Notes: generated by a model not told the origin, from the sequence alone. A stretch of 64,000 nt of DNA from Cellulophaga sp. HaHaR_3_176 (GCF_019021925.1 NZ_CP058990.1:2630001-2694000), one strand, 5' to 3'; positions 1 through 9,115 are shown, counted from the stretch's first letter. Numbers and translations: made by a program.

Positions 1-166
1 TTCCTGTCCCATTTGTAAATAAAACTAATAAATAAAAATTATGCGAATGAGAACTCTCTATAAAACTATGGTTTATTAAGTGATTTTTAAATGTATTAAT
101 ATATAAATCATTCGTGTTTAAATGAGCATTAAAATTCTGGATTTCATAAATAGGGTAATTCTCCAT
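1..166 (-). CDS. AraC-family regulator, N-terminal part only (runs off the left edge)
   Basis: An open frame runs leftward from an ATG at 166 to the window edge with no stop (55 codons). It encodes a protein starting MENYPIYEIQNFNAHL, with HSHNFYLLVLFTNGTG near the edge. This matches the start of the cupin-like ligand-binding domain of AraC-type activators, where a histidine-rich strand precedes a hydrophobic strand ending in a G-x-G turn. The DNA-binding domain would lie outside the window, so the target is unknown. The start is the first ATG in frame. The reading depends on motif memory and a short fragment, so the family call is good but not certain. Confidence 0.7.
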   Translation of the reverse strand, partial: MENYPIYEIQNFNAHLNTNDLYINTFKNHLINHSFIESSHSHNFYLLVLFTNGTG

Positions 167-312
167 TCAAAATGTCTTTATAGTATCTAAAAATGCGAAT
201 ATAAGCGTTATTATACTCCTTAAAAACAATTAAATTAGCCTTTAATTTAGGGAAATTGATTTTGATAAATATATTCAAATGTCCTAAATGTTACATTTTA
301 ACGTATTTTAAT

Positions 313-699
313 ATGAATTTATTTAAAGAAACAAAATTATATAGTATGATTACAGGTGCCTGCCCTGTATGCCACCAAGAAAGTATGTATATCGAGTCTA
401 ACCCATATAAAATTGGGTCTACATTAAAAATGCATGAACGTTGCAGCCATTGTAGTACAAAATATAAAATGGAGCCTTCTTTCTTCTTTGGAGCTATGTA
501 TGTTAGTTACCCTGTTGGTATCGCATTTGCATGCGCAGCTTTTGTTATTTCTTATTTCATTTTGAAAATTGACATCTTAACTTCTTTTTTAATCATTTGT
601 GGCGTAATGATTTTTCTGCTCCCAATTATACTTCGATTATCTAGGAATATATGGATCAATTTTTTCAAAAGCTATAAAAAACAAAAAACACCATCTTAA
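313..699 (+). CDS. DUF983 family membrane protein, copy 1
   Basis: This 128-residue protein has an N-terminal zinc-ribbon-like region with two CxxC pairs (CPVC and CSHC), then two hydrophobic segments at about residues 55-80 and 85-105, and a basic C-terminus. That arrangement is typical of the DUF983 family, whose function is not established. The frame stays open upstream to a TTG at 256, but I place the start at the ATG at 313 because the paralogue at 13092-13490 aligns from exactly this point (both have KLYS followed by TG-CP). The two copies are clearly related along their whole length, for example sharing KMHERCSHC and SRNIWIN. The stop codon lies inside the left arm of a hairpin. Confidence 0.85.
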   Translation: MNLFKETKLYSMITGACPVCHQESMYIESNPYKIGSTLKMHERCSHCSTKYKMEPSFFFGAMYVSYPVGIAFACAAFVISYFILKIDILTSFLIICGVMIFLLPIILRLSRNIWINFFKSYKKQKTPS

Positions 700-714
700 A
701 GTTTAAGATGGTGT
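688..714 (-). terminator. Intrinsic terminator overlapping a stop codon
   Basis: A perfect inverted repeat with 13-bp arms (688-700 and 702-714) has T-rich sequence on its leftward side (TGTTTTTTGTTTTT on the minus strand) but no clear T-run on the right. It should therefore terminate leftward transcription from the small gene at 742-882. Its left arm contains the last three codons and stop of the DUF983 gene, so one element is both coding and terminator. Confidence 0.65.
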
Positions 715-741
715 GATTAAAAATTTAATAAAAAACGATTT

Positions 742-882
742 TTAACTATTTGAACCTTCTTTTAGATAATTCTTTTTTATTTCAAGATAAACCAAAACTA
801 CTAAAACAATAGCACTGATAACTATAGAGATAGTTGGATTGTTCTCAATAAATCCTAAACATAATTTCAATAATTCTTCCAT
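742..882 (-). CDS. Small single-pass membrane protein (hypothetical)
   Basis: This is a 46-residue frame with an ATG at 882. It begins MEELLKLCLGFIENNP, continues with a strongly hydrophobic stretch (about residues 18-34, ISIVISAIVLVVLVYL) and ends with a basic/polar tail (EIKKNYLKEGSNS). The layout is that of a one-helix membrane peptide. The frame is open upstream to 951, but that extension is not hydrophobic or conserved-looking and I prefer the ATG at 882. A terminator-like hairpin lies directly downstream, which supports it being transcribed. I do not recognise a family, and it could be spurious. Confidence 0.4.
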   Translation of the reverse strand: MEELLKLCLGFIENNPTISIVISAIVLVVLVYLEIKKNYLKEGSNS

Positions 883-1301
883 TCTCAATATTATAATATT
901 ACTACTTACTAACGTACAGTAGATGCTATTTATTGAAAGAGTTGCGTACAAAATGTCTTAAAAAAATGTTATTTAAGACCCTTAGTATCAATTCATAATA
1001 CTCAACTCACTATGATTGTAGATTTATCTTACAAAATTAAAATAACAAGTTAAAAGGTCTCTAAATAAATGATAACAATTATAAAAATTTGCTAAGCTGG
1101 TAAATTAGTAATGAACAAACTAAAGTAGTTTTTATTTAAAAAATCTCCCTTAAAAGTTTAAGTATACGTACAGCTCGTTTATTTAAGTTTAATAAAAAAT
1201 CTTTAACTAACATATCTTATATGCGTTAATATAGATATTGTCTACGACATCAACTTCTCCTCATTGCCTTTAACTTTGTTTTCAAATAAAAAAGAAAGAA
1301 A
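883..1301. other. Gene-free AT-rich stretch
   Basis: I see no convincing gene here. The stretch holds an 8-bp inverted repeat (955-962 with 972-979, GTCTTAAA/TTTAAGAC, 9-base loop) without a strong T-run, and at its right end a TAnnTTTG box at 1271-1278 that probably serves the gene at 1302. Stop codons are frequent in all frames. Confidence 0.6.
1271..1278 (+). promoter_or_regulatory. Bacteroidota-type -7 box (TAACTTTG)
   Basis: This is an exact match to the TAnnTTTG -7 element used by the primary sigma factor of Bacteroidota, 24 bases before the ATG at 1302. I see no good -33 TTTG at the usual distance, so this is a partial promoter match. Confidence 0.4.
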
Positions 1302-1937
1302 ATGGAAAATATATTAATAGCTGGCGCCAATGGTACCACAGGAAAAAAAATAGTAAATCTTTTAAAAGAAACTCAATATTTTAACCCAATAGCAATGGTT
1401 CGTAAAGAGGATCAAAAAAAGCAGTTTCAAGATAAAAACATAGACGTTATACTTGCTGATTTAGAAAATAAAGATCTTTCTAAAGCGACAGAAAACATAG
1501 ATAAAATAATTTTCGCAGCAGGATCTGGTGGAAAAAAAGTTGTTGAAGTAGACCAAGAAGGTGCAAAAAACTTAATTAATGCAGCAAAATCTAATGGAAC
1601 TAAAAAATTTGTTATGCTTAGCACAATGGGTGCTGACAACCCCGACCAAGCAAAGGATTTAAAAGAGTATTTAGAAGCTAAACACAATGCAGATGTATTC
1701 TTGAAAGAAAGTGGATTAAACTATGCTATTGTTAGACCTGGGAGCTTAACTAATGATAAAGGAACTGGAAAAGTTACATTATCTAAGAAATTAAATCAAC
1801 AAGGTTCTATTAGCAGAGATGATGTAGCACAAACATTAGTAAGGAGTTTACATGATGATGTTGCAAATAAAGAAATGTTCGAAATTTTAAAAGGTGACAC
1901 TTTAATTGGTGATGCTCTTGATACTGTAAAAAGTTAA
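1302..1937 (+). CDS. Atypical SDR / NmrA-like NAD(P)-binding protein
   Basis: This 211-residue protein starts with a Rossmann nucleotide-binding turn, GANGTTGKKIV, at about residues 7-17. It continues with the sugar-epimerase-like pattern of the YwnB/YhfK group of atypical short-chain reductases: VMLSTMGADNP in the middle and NYAIVRPGSLT near residue 145. These proteins bind NAD(P) through a single domain; their substrates are mostly unknown and some are redox sensors instead of enzymes. The classical YxxxK catalytic pair is not evident. It is full length for the family and sits alone, ending 5 bases from the convergent CPXCG gene. Confidence 0.85.
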   Translation: MENILIAGANGTTGKKIVNLLKETQYFNPIAMVRKEDQKKQFQDKNIDVILADLENKDLSKATENIDKIIFAAGSGGKKVVEVDQEGAKNLINAAKSNGTKKFVMLSTMGADNPDQAKDLKEYLEAKHNADVFLKESGLNYAIVRPGSLTNDKGTGKVTLSKKLNQQGSISRDDVAQTLVRSLHDDVANKEMFEILKGDTLIGDALDTVKS

Positions 1938-1942
1938 ACTAT

Positions 1943-2125
1943 TTACTGTTCAATATCATTAGCTTCAAATCCGATAAGCTCATTATCCTGAAATTTAGGC
2001 GTGAGCTCTATCGGGTTACAACAAACCTCACAATCTTCAATATATGTTTGATTTGTTACAGAACTATCTAAAAGCATTGATATCTCTTCCCAACAGTATG
2101 GACATTGAAAATAATGTTCGAACAT
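1943..2125 (-). CDS. CPXCG-motif cysteine-rich small protein
   Basis: This 60-residue protein has two Cys pairs, FQCPYCWEE near the N-terminus and CEVCCNPIEL in the middle, followed by an acidic tail. This is the signature of the bacterial CPXCG cysteine-rich family, predicted to bind one zinc ion as a zinc ribbon; no function is established. The ATG at 2125 is 2 bases beyond the stop of tolC, so it is probably translated from the end of the efflux operon message. Confidence 0.85.
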   Translation of the reverse strand: MFEHYFQCPYCWEEISMLLDSSVTNQTYIEDCEVCCNPIELTPKFQDNELIGFEANDIEQ

Positions 2126-2127
2126 AA

Positions 2128-3486
2128 TTAATATTCTACATTTAATAATTGACCTGTAAGTTGTAATAATTGCAGCTCTGCTAATTTAGCATCATACTTG
2201 GCTAAGTTTTTATTTGTATTAGCATTCAGCAAATTTATCTGTGCTTGCCTAAACTCTATTGAACTTATTCTACCTAATTGAAATTGCTCTTTAGATCTAT
2301 TAAAATTATTCTCATTTGTAAGTACATTTTGTTCTTGTATCTGATAAATGTTTAACAAATTACTATAGATAGCTCTTGCATTTTCAACGTCTCTATTAAC
2401 TTCTAACGTTATCTGCTCCTTCAATAATTCTTGATTTTGATATGCAATTTTAGAATTTCGCACTCTAACTGTTGTACCACCTCCATCAAACAAATTCCAT
2501 GTTAAACTTGCTCCTACTGCTAAGTTATAACTATCTCTACTTGTACCAGGTATAATTTGACCTGGTAAAAATGATGAGGGTGCACTATTGTTTAAGTTCC
2601 AACCGTACGACCCCGATAAACCAACAGTAGGTAAATACCCTGATTGATTAACTTTTATATCGTACTCATTAATTTTTAGGTTTTTCTCATTTCGCAATAA
2701 AGAAACATTATTCTCATTAACCTTAGCTATATAACTATCTAACAGTAAAGGAGAAATAAATGACACAATGGTATCTACTTGAAAATTTTCATTTAAACTT
2801 CTACTTAATACAACATTTAAATCGCGTTTTGCATTCGTCAACTGTTGCTTTGCATTTAAAAGAGATATGCTATCATTTGTTGCATCTACTTGTGCATTTA
2901 AAATATCTAGTTTAGTATTTTGTCCATATTCAAAGGCATACTCTGCTCTTTTTATTCGATCATTTGAAATCTCTAAGGCATTTTTCAACACATTTTTATT
3001 TTCAGTCAATCGTGCTACTTGAAAATATACACTAAACATTTGAACAACTGTACTCTCAATTGTTTCTCTTGCCTGTAACGCACTTAATTGATATTGTTCT
3101 TTTAATTGCTTATAACTATAATACCTACCTAAACCATCAAACAATGTATAGTTTAAATTTAAAGAAGCATTAAAAGAATTAGACTCAGCATCATTTATCT
3201 CTAAATCTGGTCTTGCTTCTCCACTATCAAGAAATTGTCCTGGATACTCTGTATTACTATTTAATTTATTATAATTAACTCCTGAATTACCTGTCAAGGT
3301 TGGTAAGTAACCTGAATTTAAAATACTCTTGTTATTTTCTGCTACCTTAATATCGTTTTTAGCGATTTTAATTCCAAAATTATTCTCTAATGCAGATTGT
3401 ATTGCTTCTTCTTTTGTTAATAGTTTTTCTTGAGCAAAAAGTCCGCCATAGAAGCTGAAAAATAAAATTATATATAGTTTCTTCAT
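2128..3486 (-). CDS. TolC-family outer-membrane efflux channel
   Basis: This 452-residue protein has a signal peptide (MKKLYIILFFSFYGGLFAQ, cleavage near residue 18) and two related halves of amphipathic helices alternating with short beta segments. Repeated patterns such as NFGIKIAKNDI and RLDILNAQVDATN are typical of outer-membrane efflux proteins. It would form the trimeric exit duct of the RND pump. The gene lies 20 bases after the pump gene and shares its operon. Length is normal for the family. The exported substrate cannot be told from sequence. Confidence 0.95.
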   Translation of the reverse strand: MKKLYIILFFSFYGGLFAQEKLLTKEEAIQSALENNFGIKIAKNDIKVAENNKSILNSGYLPTLTGNSGVNYNKLNSNTEYPGQFLDSGEARPDLEINDAESNSFNASLNLNYTLFDGLGRYYSYKQLKEQYQLSALQARETIESTVVQMFSVYFQVARLTENKNVLKNALEISNDRIKRAEYAFEYGQNTKLDILNAQVDATNDSISLLNAKQQLTNAKRDLNVVLSRSLNENFQVDTIVSFISPLLLDSYIAKVNENNVSLLRNEKNLKINEYDIKVNQSGYLPTVGLSGSYGWNLNNSAPSSFLPGQIIPGTSRDSYNLAVGASLTWNLFDGGGTTVRVRNSKIAYQNQELLKEQITLEVNRDVENARAIYSNLLNIYQIQEQNVLTNENNFNRSKEQFQLGRISSIEFRQAQINLLNANTNKNLAKYDAKLAELQLLQLTGQLLNVEY

Positions 3487-3506
3487 TACTGATTATACTT
3501 TGTTGG

Positions 3507-6500
3507 CTAATTAAAATGTTCTTCCTCTTCTTTTTCTTTGATGGCTCTTTCAACCTCTTCTTTTTTGATTGTTTCTCCTGTAACTAACCACTTTGTAATA
3601 ACTTTTAATTTATTACTAAAAGCTAAAAACAAAGGCAACATTACCAATGTTAAAACTGTTGCAAATGCAATACCATATGATATTGAAATTGCCATTGGCT
3701 TTAAAAACTGTGCCTGCCTACTTACTTCTAAAAGCAATGGTGCTAAACCAGCAATAGTTGTTATAGATGTTAAAAATATAGCTCTAAAACGAGATCTTCC
3801 TGCCTCATAAATTGCATCATCAAATGTCATACCTTCTTTTAGGTTCGAGTTAAACTTACCGATAAGCACAAGGCCATCGTTAACCATAATACCTATTAAT
3901 GCTATGATACCTAATAAAGAAAGAATATTTACAGGAAAACCATGTATCCAATGCCCCCAAGATACCGCTGGCAAACAAAAAGGAATCAATAACAACAACA
4001 TTAAAGGCTGACTGAAGCTACGGAATGTAAAAGCTATAGTTATATAAATCAGCGCTAATACAGAAAGCCCTACAAACCTTAATGAATCAACAAACTTGTT
4101 AGCTTCTCTGTTTTGCCCTTCATATAAGGCTGATACTGAAGAATATTTAGATTGAATATCTGGTATTATATTCTGTTGAATATCTAACATTATATCAGTC
4201 GCACTAGTTTCTTTACTGTTTTTTAAATCAGCCGTTATTTGTATTTCTCGTTGTCCTTCTAAGTGGTTTATAGCTACATCACCACGTTCTATAATATAAC
4301 TCGCGATTTCTTTTAAAGGCACCTTACTACCACTCGGAGTGGTAATTCTCATTTCGTCTAAATCTGTTATTGATGATCTGTTTTCTCTATCATAACGAAC
4401 CCAAACTTTAATTTCATCTTCACCACGCTGGAAACGTTGTGCTTGCACACCAAAAAAGCCTGATCTTACTTGTACCATTATTGATTGCAAGTCTAATCCT
4501 AATAAATAAGCGTTTTCTTTTAACTGTAGTTTAATTTCTTTTATACCTGCTGGGTCATTATCAGCAACATCTTTTAATAATGAATTGTTTTCTAGTGCTA
4601 ATTTCAATTCTTTTTTAGCTGCTTTTAATTCATCTATATTATTACTTAACAATGAAACTGCAATAGGATTACCACCAAAATTACCTCCACTACCATAAAC
4701 TAAACTTTCTACACCAATTACTGGTCCAACAAGCTCTCGCAACCTATTTGTAACCAATTCTGATGTAATTTCGGCTGGCCTTTCTTCTCCTGGTAAAAGA
4801 TTTATTGCTAATGATGCTGTAGAAGAGCCTGAGCCTATCGTTTTTATTAAATTATCAAAAAGAACTTTATCTGTCCCTTTTAAGTATTTTTCTGTAAATT
4901 CTTGATTTACAATTTTCGCTTTAGATTCTATTAAAGTTATGATCGAATCAGTAATAATTTCATTTGTACCATTTGGCATTTCTAAACTAACCGACACTCG
5001 ATCACTCGCTACATTTGGAAAAAAAGCAGTTCTAATAATACCTGCTCCTACAGAACCAAAGGTTAATGCTAACGCAATTGCAAAAAACGAAAACGTAAGA
5101 ATTTTATAATTTAATGCAAATTTTAATATTGGACTATAAAATTCATCCCGCATCCAATTCATAAAACGATCGCCTGCTTGGTTGATGACTCTTAATTTCG
5201 CAAAAGCTTGTCCTATTTTAGATTTTGGTTTTTTATCAGTTGGTTTTAGAGCCTTAGAGTGTGCTAAATGTGCAGGAAGTATAACTAATGCTTCAACTAA
5301 TGATACCACAAGAGTTAGTATTACAATTACAGAAACCTCACTAAATACATCACCAATTCGACCATCTAAAAACAAAAACATTGAAAATGCTAATAGCGTC
5401 GTAATGATAGCTGATACAATTGGGGGAACTACCTCTAAAGTACCATCTATTGCTGCTTGCATTGGTGATTTACCCTTCTCGTAATGTTGATAGATATTTT
5501 CCGCTATAACAATACCATCATCGACTAAAATACCGATAACGATTATCATACCAAACAATGATAAAATATTTATAGTTACATCAAAATAACCTGCAAAAAT
5601 AAACATTCCTAAAAAAGATATTGGCAACCCAAAAGCTACCCAAAATGCCAATCGTGTATTTAAAAATAATGATAAAAATATAAGCACTAACAACATTCCT
5701 TGCCATGCATTTGTAATCAAAAGCTGCGTTCGTTGGTTAAGTGTTATTGATAAATCCCTAACAACACTCAGTTCTACATTGTTATATTTTTGATTAAAAT
5801 CTTCTATATATTCATTTACTCTTTCTGCGGAGGTTAGTAAATCTTCAGAATTTGTATTTGTAATTGAAACTGATACAGACAAGTTTCCGTTGTAATATGA
5901 TGCATTTGGAGATTCTTCAAAACGATCTCTAATAATAGCTACATCTTTTAACCGAATTACTTGGCCCGTTATTGATGCTTTAATAATAAGGTTCGTAAGC
6001 TCATCTCCATAATAAGACCTATTGTTAGCCCTTATTAGATACTCTTCTGCATCCGTTTTAATATTACCACCTGTTACTAAAATGTTTGCATTCGAAACAG
6101 CCGCTGCCACATCGCTAAACGAAAGGCCATAAGCCAAAAGGCTGTTTTCATTTACAGCTATTTCTATTTCTTCATCTGGAAAACCAGAAATTTCAATTTG
6201 AGAAATTCCCTCTATACCTCTAATATCATTCTCAATTTGCCTACCAATTTGTTTTAATGTTACAAGCGGTATATTATCGCCACTTATTGCAAAACTAATT
6301 GTCTCTCTAATATTTTCATTTTTAGCGACTACCAAAGGCTCCATACCTGTAGGGAAAGAAGGAACTCTATCGACTGCATTTTTCACTTCTAAAAGCATGA
6401 AATCGATATTTTCTCCTTTTTCAATTTCAACGTTTATAGAACCACTATTTTCTCTTGAAGTAGAAGTCACCCTATCAACACCTTCAAGCCCTTTTAAATT

Positions 6501-6710
6501 ATCTTCTATTTTTAAAACAATTCCCTCTTCTATTTCTTGAGGTGAAGCTCCTGGGTAAGCAATTGTTATCGATATGATTTTTGAATCTACTAAAGGAAAA
6601 AAAGAAGATTTTAAAGATAATACACCTACGATACCAAATACTGTTACAGCTAAAACAAATACAGAAACCGCTACATGATACTTAATGAAATACGCTATAA
6701 TACTTCTCAT
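3507..6710 (-). CDS. RND-family efflux pump inner-membrane subunit
   Basis: This 1067-residue protein has the duplicated RND layout: an N-terminal membrane helix, a large periplasmic domain, six helices, then the same again. The proton-relay aspartate pair is visible in the fourth helix (GILVDDGIVIAENIY) and the second half has GIMVNDGLVLIGKF, as in AcrB/MexB-like and related HAE1 transporters. It exports hydrophobic compounds using the proton gradient. The start ATG overlaps the stop of the adaptor gene by one base (TAATG), so the two are translationally coupled. The C-terminus is a charged cytoplasmic tail rich in Glu and Lys. Confidence 0.95.
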   Translation of the reverse strand: MRSIIAYFIKYHVAVSVFVLAVTVFGIVGVLSLKSSFFPLVDSKIISITIAYPGASPQEIEEGIVLKIEDNLKGLEGVDRVTSTSRENSGSINVEIEKGENIDFMLLEVKNAVDRVPSFPTGMEPLVVAKNENIRETISFAISGDNIPLVTLKQIGRQIENDIRGIEGISQIEISGFPDEEIEIAVNENSLLAYGLSFSDVAAAVSNANILVTGGNIKTDAEEYLIRANNRSYYGDELTNLIIKASITGQVIRLKDVAIIRDRFEESPNASYYNGNLSVSVSITNTNSEDLLTSAERVNEYIEDFNQKYNNVELSVVRDLSITLNQRTQLLITNAWQGMLLVLIFLSLFLNTRLAFWVAFGLPISFLGMFIFAGYFDVTINILSLFGMIIVIGILVDDGIVIAENIYQHYEKGKSPMQAAIDGTLEVVPPIVSAIITTLLAFSMFLFLDGRIGDVFSEVSVIVILTLVVSLVEALVILPAHLAHSKALKPTDKKPKSKIGQAFAKLRVINQAGDRFMNWMRDEFYSPILKFALNYKILTFSFFAIALALTFGSVGAGIIRTAFFPNVASDRVSVSLEMPNGTNEIITDSIITLIESKAKIVNQEFTEKYLKGTDKVLFDNLIKTIGSGSSTASLAINLLPGEERPAEITSELVTNRLRELVGPVIGVESLVYGSGGNFGGNPIAVSLLSNNIDELKAAKKELKLALENNSLLKDVADNDPAGIKEIKLQLKENAYLLGLDLQSIMVQVRSGFFGVQAQRFQRGEDEIKVWVRYDRENRSSITDLDEMRITTPSGSKVPLKEIASYIIERGDVAINHLEGQREIQITADLKNSKETSATDIMLDIQQNIIPDIQSKYSSVSALYEGQNREANKFVDSLRFVGLSVLALIYITIAFTFRSFSQPLMLLLLIPFCLPAVSWGHWIHGFPVNILSLLGIIALIGIMVNDGLVLIGKFNSNLKEGMTFDDAIYEAGRSRFRAIFLTSITTIAGLAPLLLEVSRQAQFLKPMAISISYGIAFATVLTLVMLPLFLAFSNKLKVITKWLVTGETIKKEEVERAIKEKEEEEHFN

Positions 6711-7840
6711 TAGTCGTTCGTATTTTCTAAGTTATCGTCTATTTTTTTCACTAACATACCTGCATAAGCACCAACTACGGGTTTAGAAACTATAGTTACT
6801 CCATCAGGAACATCTTTTAATATTACGGTTTTATCTGAAAAGTAAATTGGCTTAACATCAATGACATCTAGAATAGTATCTCTAACTACAAAAATCTGAT
6901 CACTTTCTAAAAGTAATCCTCTATTTACTTCAATAGCGTTTTCTTCTTGTTTTGCATTTAGTTTAGCTTCTAAATACATTCCTTCCTTCAAGCTTTCATT
7001 TTTAATTTCAATAAAAGCTTTAATGGTTTGTGACGCTTGATCTACATTACCATTTATTCGGGTTACAACACCTTTATATTCGTCTGTTTTATTTAGGTTT
7101 ATTAAATTAACACTTTCGCCTATCTTTAATAAATCGCTATATGTTTTAGGTATAGATACTTCAAGCTCATAAACATCTATATTTATAAACTCTCCAAGTT
7201 TTTGACCTGTTCGAACCAACGTGCCTTCATTTACTAAAACCTCTGTTAAAACTCCTTTAAAAGGAGCTGATATTCGATATTTGGCCAATCGTTGTTCAAG
7301 ATTTTTAACATTGTAATAATTCGTCAATAAGCCACGGCCTGAAATAAAATACTTTTCTTTTTCAGAAACCATTTCTGGAAAAACAGGTGTTGTTGCATTC
7401 ATATCAAATGCATTTAAGTAGGCTTGCCATTTGTCAAAAATCCCAGGATAATCTAATCTTAAGTCTGGCATTATCGAAGTTATAAGATTGTATAAATTGC
7501 TTTTAGCCGATTGTACACTAGCCTTATATTCTGATGCATCAATTCTAATTATAGTTTCTCCTTGATTATAACTTTCTCCTTCTTTGAAAAATTTATTCCC
7601 TTTTTTAAAAACCCCTTGTACTTCTGCATATAATTCAACACGTCGTTTTGCAACAACATTACCATGTGCTGAAATTATTATAGGTACCGAACTGTTTTTA
7701 GCTATTGTAGTAAATACAGTTTTTACTACTTTTTCAGGTTTAGGCTTTTTGGTGTTTTTACTATTTATTAATAATGTAGCTGCATAAATAGAAAGTGCTA
7801 TTAGGACAAGGCCTAAAATAGATAATACTATTTTTCTCAT
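6710..7840 (-). CDS. RND efflux periplasmic adaptor (membrane fusion protein)
   Basis: This 376-residue protein has an N-terminal membrane anchor (MRKIVLSILGLVLIALSIY), a lipoyl-type half-motif (ISAHGNVVAKRRVELYAEVQ), a helical hairpin and a second lipoyl half (APFKGVLTEVLVNEGTLV). It links the RND pump to TolC. The frame is open to 7888, but I take the ATG at 7840 because a -7 box (TAGATTTG, minus strand) lies at 7876-7883, between the two, so the upstream codons would not be transcribed. It is the first gene of the efflux operon. Confidence 0.93.
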   Translation of the reverse strand: MRKIVLSILGLVLIALSIYAATLLINSKNTKKPKPEKVVKTVFTTIAKNSSVPIIISAHGNVVAKRRVELYAEVQGVFKKGNKFFKEGESYNQGETIIRIDASEYKASVQSAKSNLYNLITSIMPDLRLDYPGIFDKWQAYLNAFDMNATTPVFPEMVSEKEKYFISGRGLLTNYYNVKNLEQRLAKYRISAPFKGVLTEVLVNEGTLVRTGQKLGEFINIDVYELEVSIPKTYSDLLKIGESVNLINLNKTDEYKGVVTRINGNVDQASQTIKAFIEIKNESLKEGMYLEAKLNAKQEENAIEVNRGLLLESDQIFVVRDTILDVIDVKPIYFSDKTVILKDVPDGVTIVSKPVVGAYAGMLVKKIDDNLENTND

Positions 7841-7875
7841 AATTATTTTTGATGGCTTGGAAAGGGTATTGACTA

Positions 7876-7883
7876 CAAATCTA
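7876..7883 (-). promoter_or_regulatory. -7 box of the efflux operon (TAGATTTG)
   Basis: This is an exact TAnnTTTG on the minus strand, 35 bases before the adaptor ATG. A palindrome GTTTAGTTAAAC (7901-7912) sits where the -33 region would be, as expected for a repressor or activator site. Confidence 0.5.
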
Positions 7884-7900
7884 TCCAATAGTTTAATCGC

Positions 7901-7912
7901 GTTTAGTTAAAC
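7901..7912. promoter_or_regulatory. Palindrome at the -33 region of the efflux promoter
   Basis: The sequence GTTTAGTTAAAC is an inverted repeat of GTTTA around a 2-base centre, with another GTTTA copy at 7891. Its position relative to the -7 box fits an operator for a local regulator. No regulator gene is adjacent, so this is inference. Confidence 0.3.
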
Positions 7913-7970
7913 ATATCTTAAAATAAATTCATCATAATGATTAACCTATTTAAGCTAATTTTTTTTAATT

Positions 7971-8010
7971 AAAAAAGGCACACTATTTTAAGTATAGCAT
8001 GCCTTTTTTG
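7971..8010 (-). terminator. Terminator after LRR gene 1
   Basis: The arms AAAAAAGGCA (7971-7980) and TGCCTTTTTT (8000-8009) pair, with four further inner pairs past a 2x2 mismatch. On the minus strand this gives a G/C-capped stem followed by six Ts, 24 bases past the stop at 8033. The symmetry means it could work in both directions. Confidence 0.75.
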
Positions 8011-8032
8011 TTTTTATATATCTTTATATTTT

Positions 8033-8920
8033 TCAATTCTCTTTTACGTCTTCTAATTTAGAATTCACAATTCTTGTAGTACTTAAGTCTAGCTTTTCAA
8101 AATCTTTATTAAGCTGAAAATCATCACTATCAAATGCTAATAAACCTTCCTTTTTTATGTTTTGAATACTTGCAAATGAGTTAAACTTATTGCCCTGTAA
8201 CTGTAAATATTTTAATTCTTCTAAATTACCTATACCATTTGGCACAGCTCCTTCAAAATTATTATATGCTAAACTAATTTCTGATAACTTCGGTAATTTT
8301 TTAAAATCAATCGCTATCTCTCCATCTAGTTTATTCCCAAAAAGACCCAAGACTTCTAAATTAACTAAGTCTTCGACTGACTTAGGTATGCTTCCGCTAA
8401 AATAATTACCTGAGATATTTAGTACCTTTAAACTTTTTACATCGCCTATTTTTGATGGAATTTCTCCATCTAAGTTATTATTATATAATGTCAATGTTTC
8501 TAAATTTTCACAACCTAAAAATTGGCTAGGCAAACTCCCTTTAAAGTTATTCATTTCTAAAGCTAGATTTTTAATCTGCTTTAACTCAAACAACTCTTTA
8601 GGCAACTCTCCTTTTAACCCGTTCATTGCTAAATTTAAATTTGTAAGTTTTTCTAGCTTTAAAAAAGATTTTGGCAACCTACCAACCAAATTATTATAAT
8701 TTAAAATTATAGATACGACATGATTTTCTTTTATAGTAACACCATACCAACTACTAATGGGTGCCTCCAAATCCCACTTTGTTGTCCATTCTTTTCCATT
8801 TGTACTACTGTAAAAATCGAGCAAAGCTTCTTTTTCTTGTTCTGAAACTTGTGCAAACGAAAATGAACTAATACTTAAAACAAAAGTTGCAAGTAGGTAT
8901 TTTGCATGGTTAACGGTCAT
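8033..8920 (-). CDS. Secreted plant-type leucine-rich-repeat protein 1
   Basis: This 295-residue protein has a signal peptide (LLATFVLSISSFSFAQ), then an N-terminal cap resembling the plant LRRNT_2 domain (ALLDFYSSTNGKEW...WDLEAP...WYGV). About eight 24-residue repeats follow, of the form LxxLxxLxLxxNxLxGxIPxxI, the class common in plant receptor proteins. The C-terminus has a short conserved tail (DLSTTRIVNSKLEDV) shared with its two neighbours. I see no membrane anchor, lipobox or obvious type IX C-terminal domain, so it is probably periplasmic or released. Its binding partner is unknown. It has its own terminator and is the most diverged of the three copies. Confidence 0.88.
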   Translation of the reverse strand: MTVNHAKYLLATFVLSISSFSFAQVSEQEKEALLDFYSSTNGKEWTTKWDLEAPISSWYGVTIKENHVVSIILNYNNLVGRLPKSFLKLEKLTNLNLAMNGLKGELPKELFELKQIKNLALEMNNFKGSLPSQFLGCENLETLTLYNNNLDGEIPSKIGDVKSLKVLNISGNYFSGSIPKSVEDLVNLEVLGLFGNKLDGEIAIDFKKLPKLSEISLAYNNFEGAVPNGIGNLEELKYLQLQGNKFNSFASIQNIKKEGLLAFDSDDFQLNKDFEKLDLSTTRIVNSKLEDVKEN

Positions 8921-9060
8921 AAATGGCTAGTTTTAAAATAAATTTGGGTAAAACTTTCTTCTGTTTGTTTTTACATATTTAACATACAAAAAATAGTATT
9001 TATTCTATGATAACGCACAAATTGTCGTTTTCTGATATTTACTGTCTATTTAAATGAAAA

Positions 9061-9083
9061 AAGGAATACAAAATGTATTCCTT
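9061..9083 (-). terminator. Terminator after the LRR 3-LRR 2 pair
   Basis: The arms AAGGAATACA (9061-9070) and TGTATTCCTT (9074-9083) form a perfect 10-bp stem with a 3-base loop; the minus strand continues into a T-run. It lies 33 bases after the stop at 9116. Confidence 0.8.
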
Positions 9084-9115
9084 CTTCTAATTTAATAACT
9101 AACTCAAATTAAATA

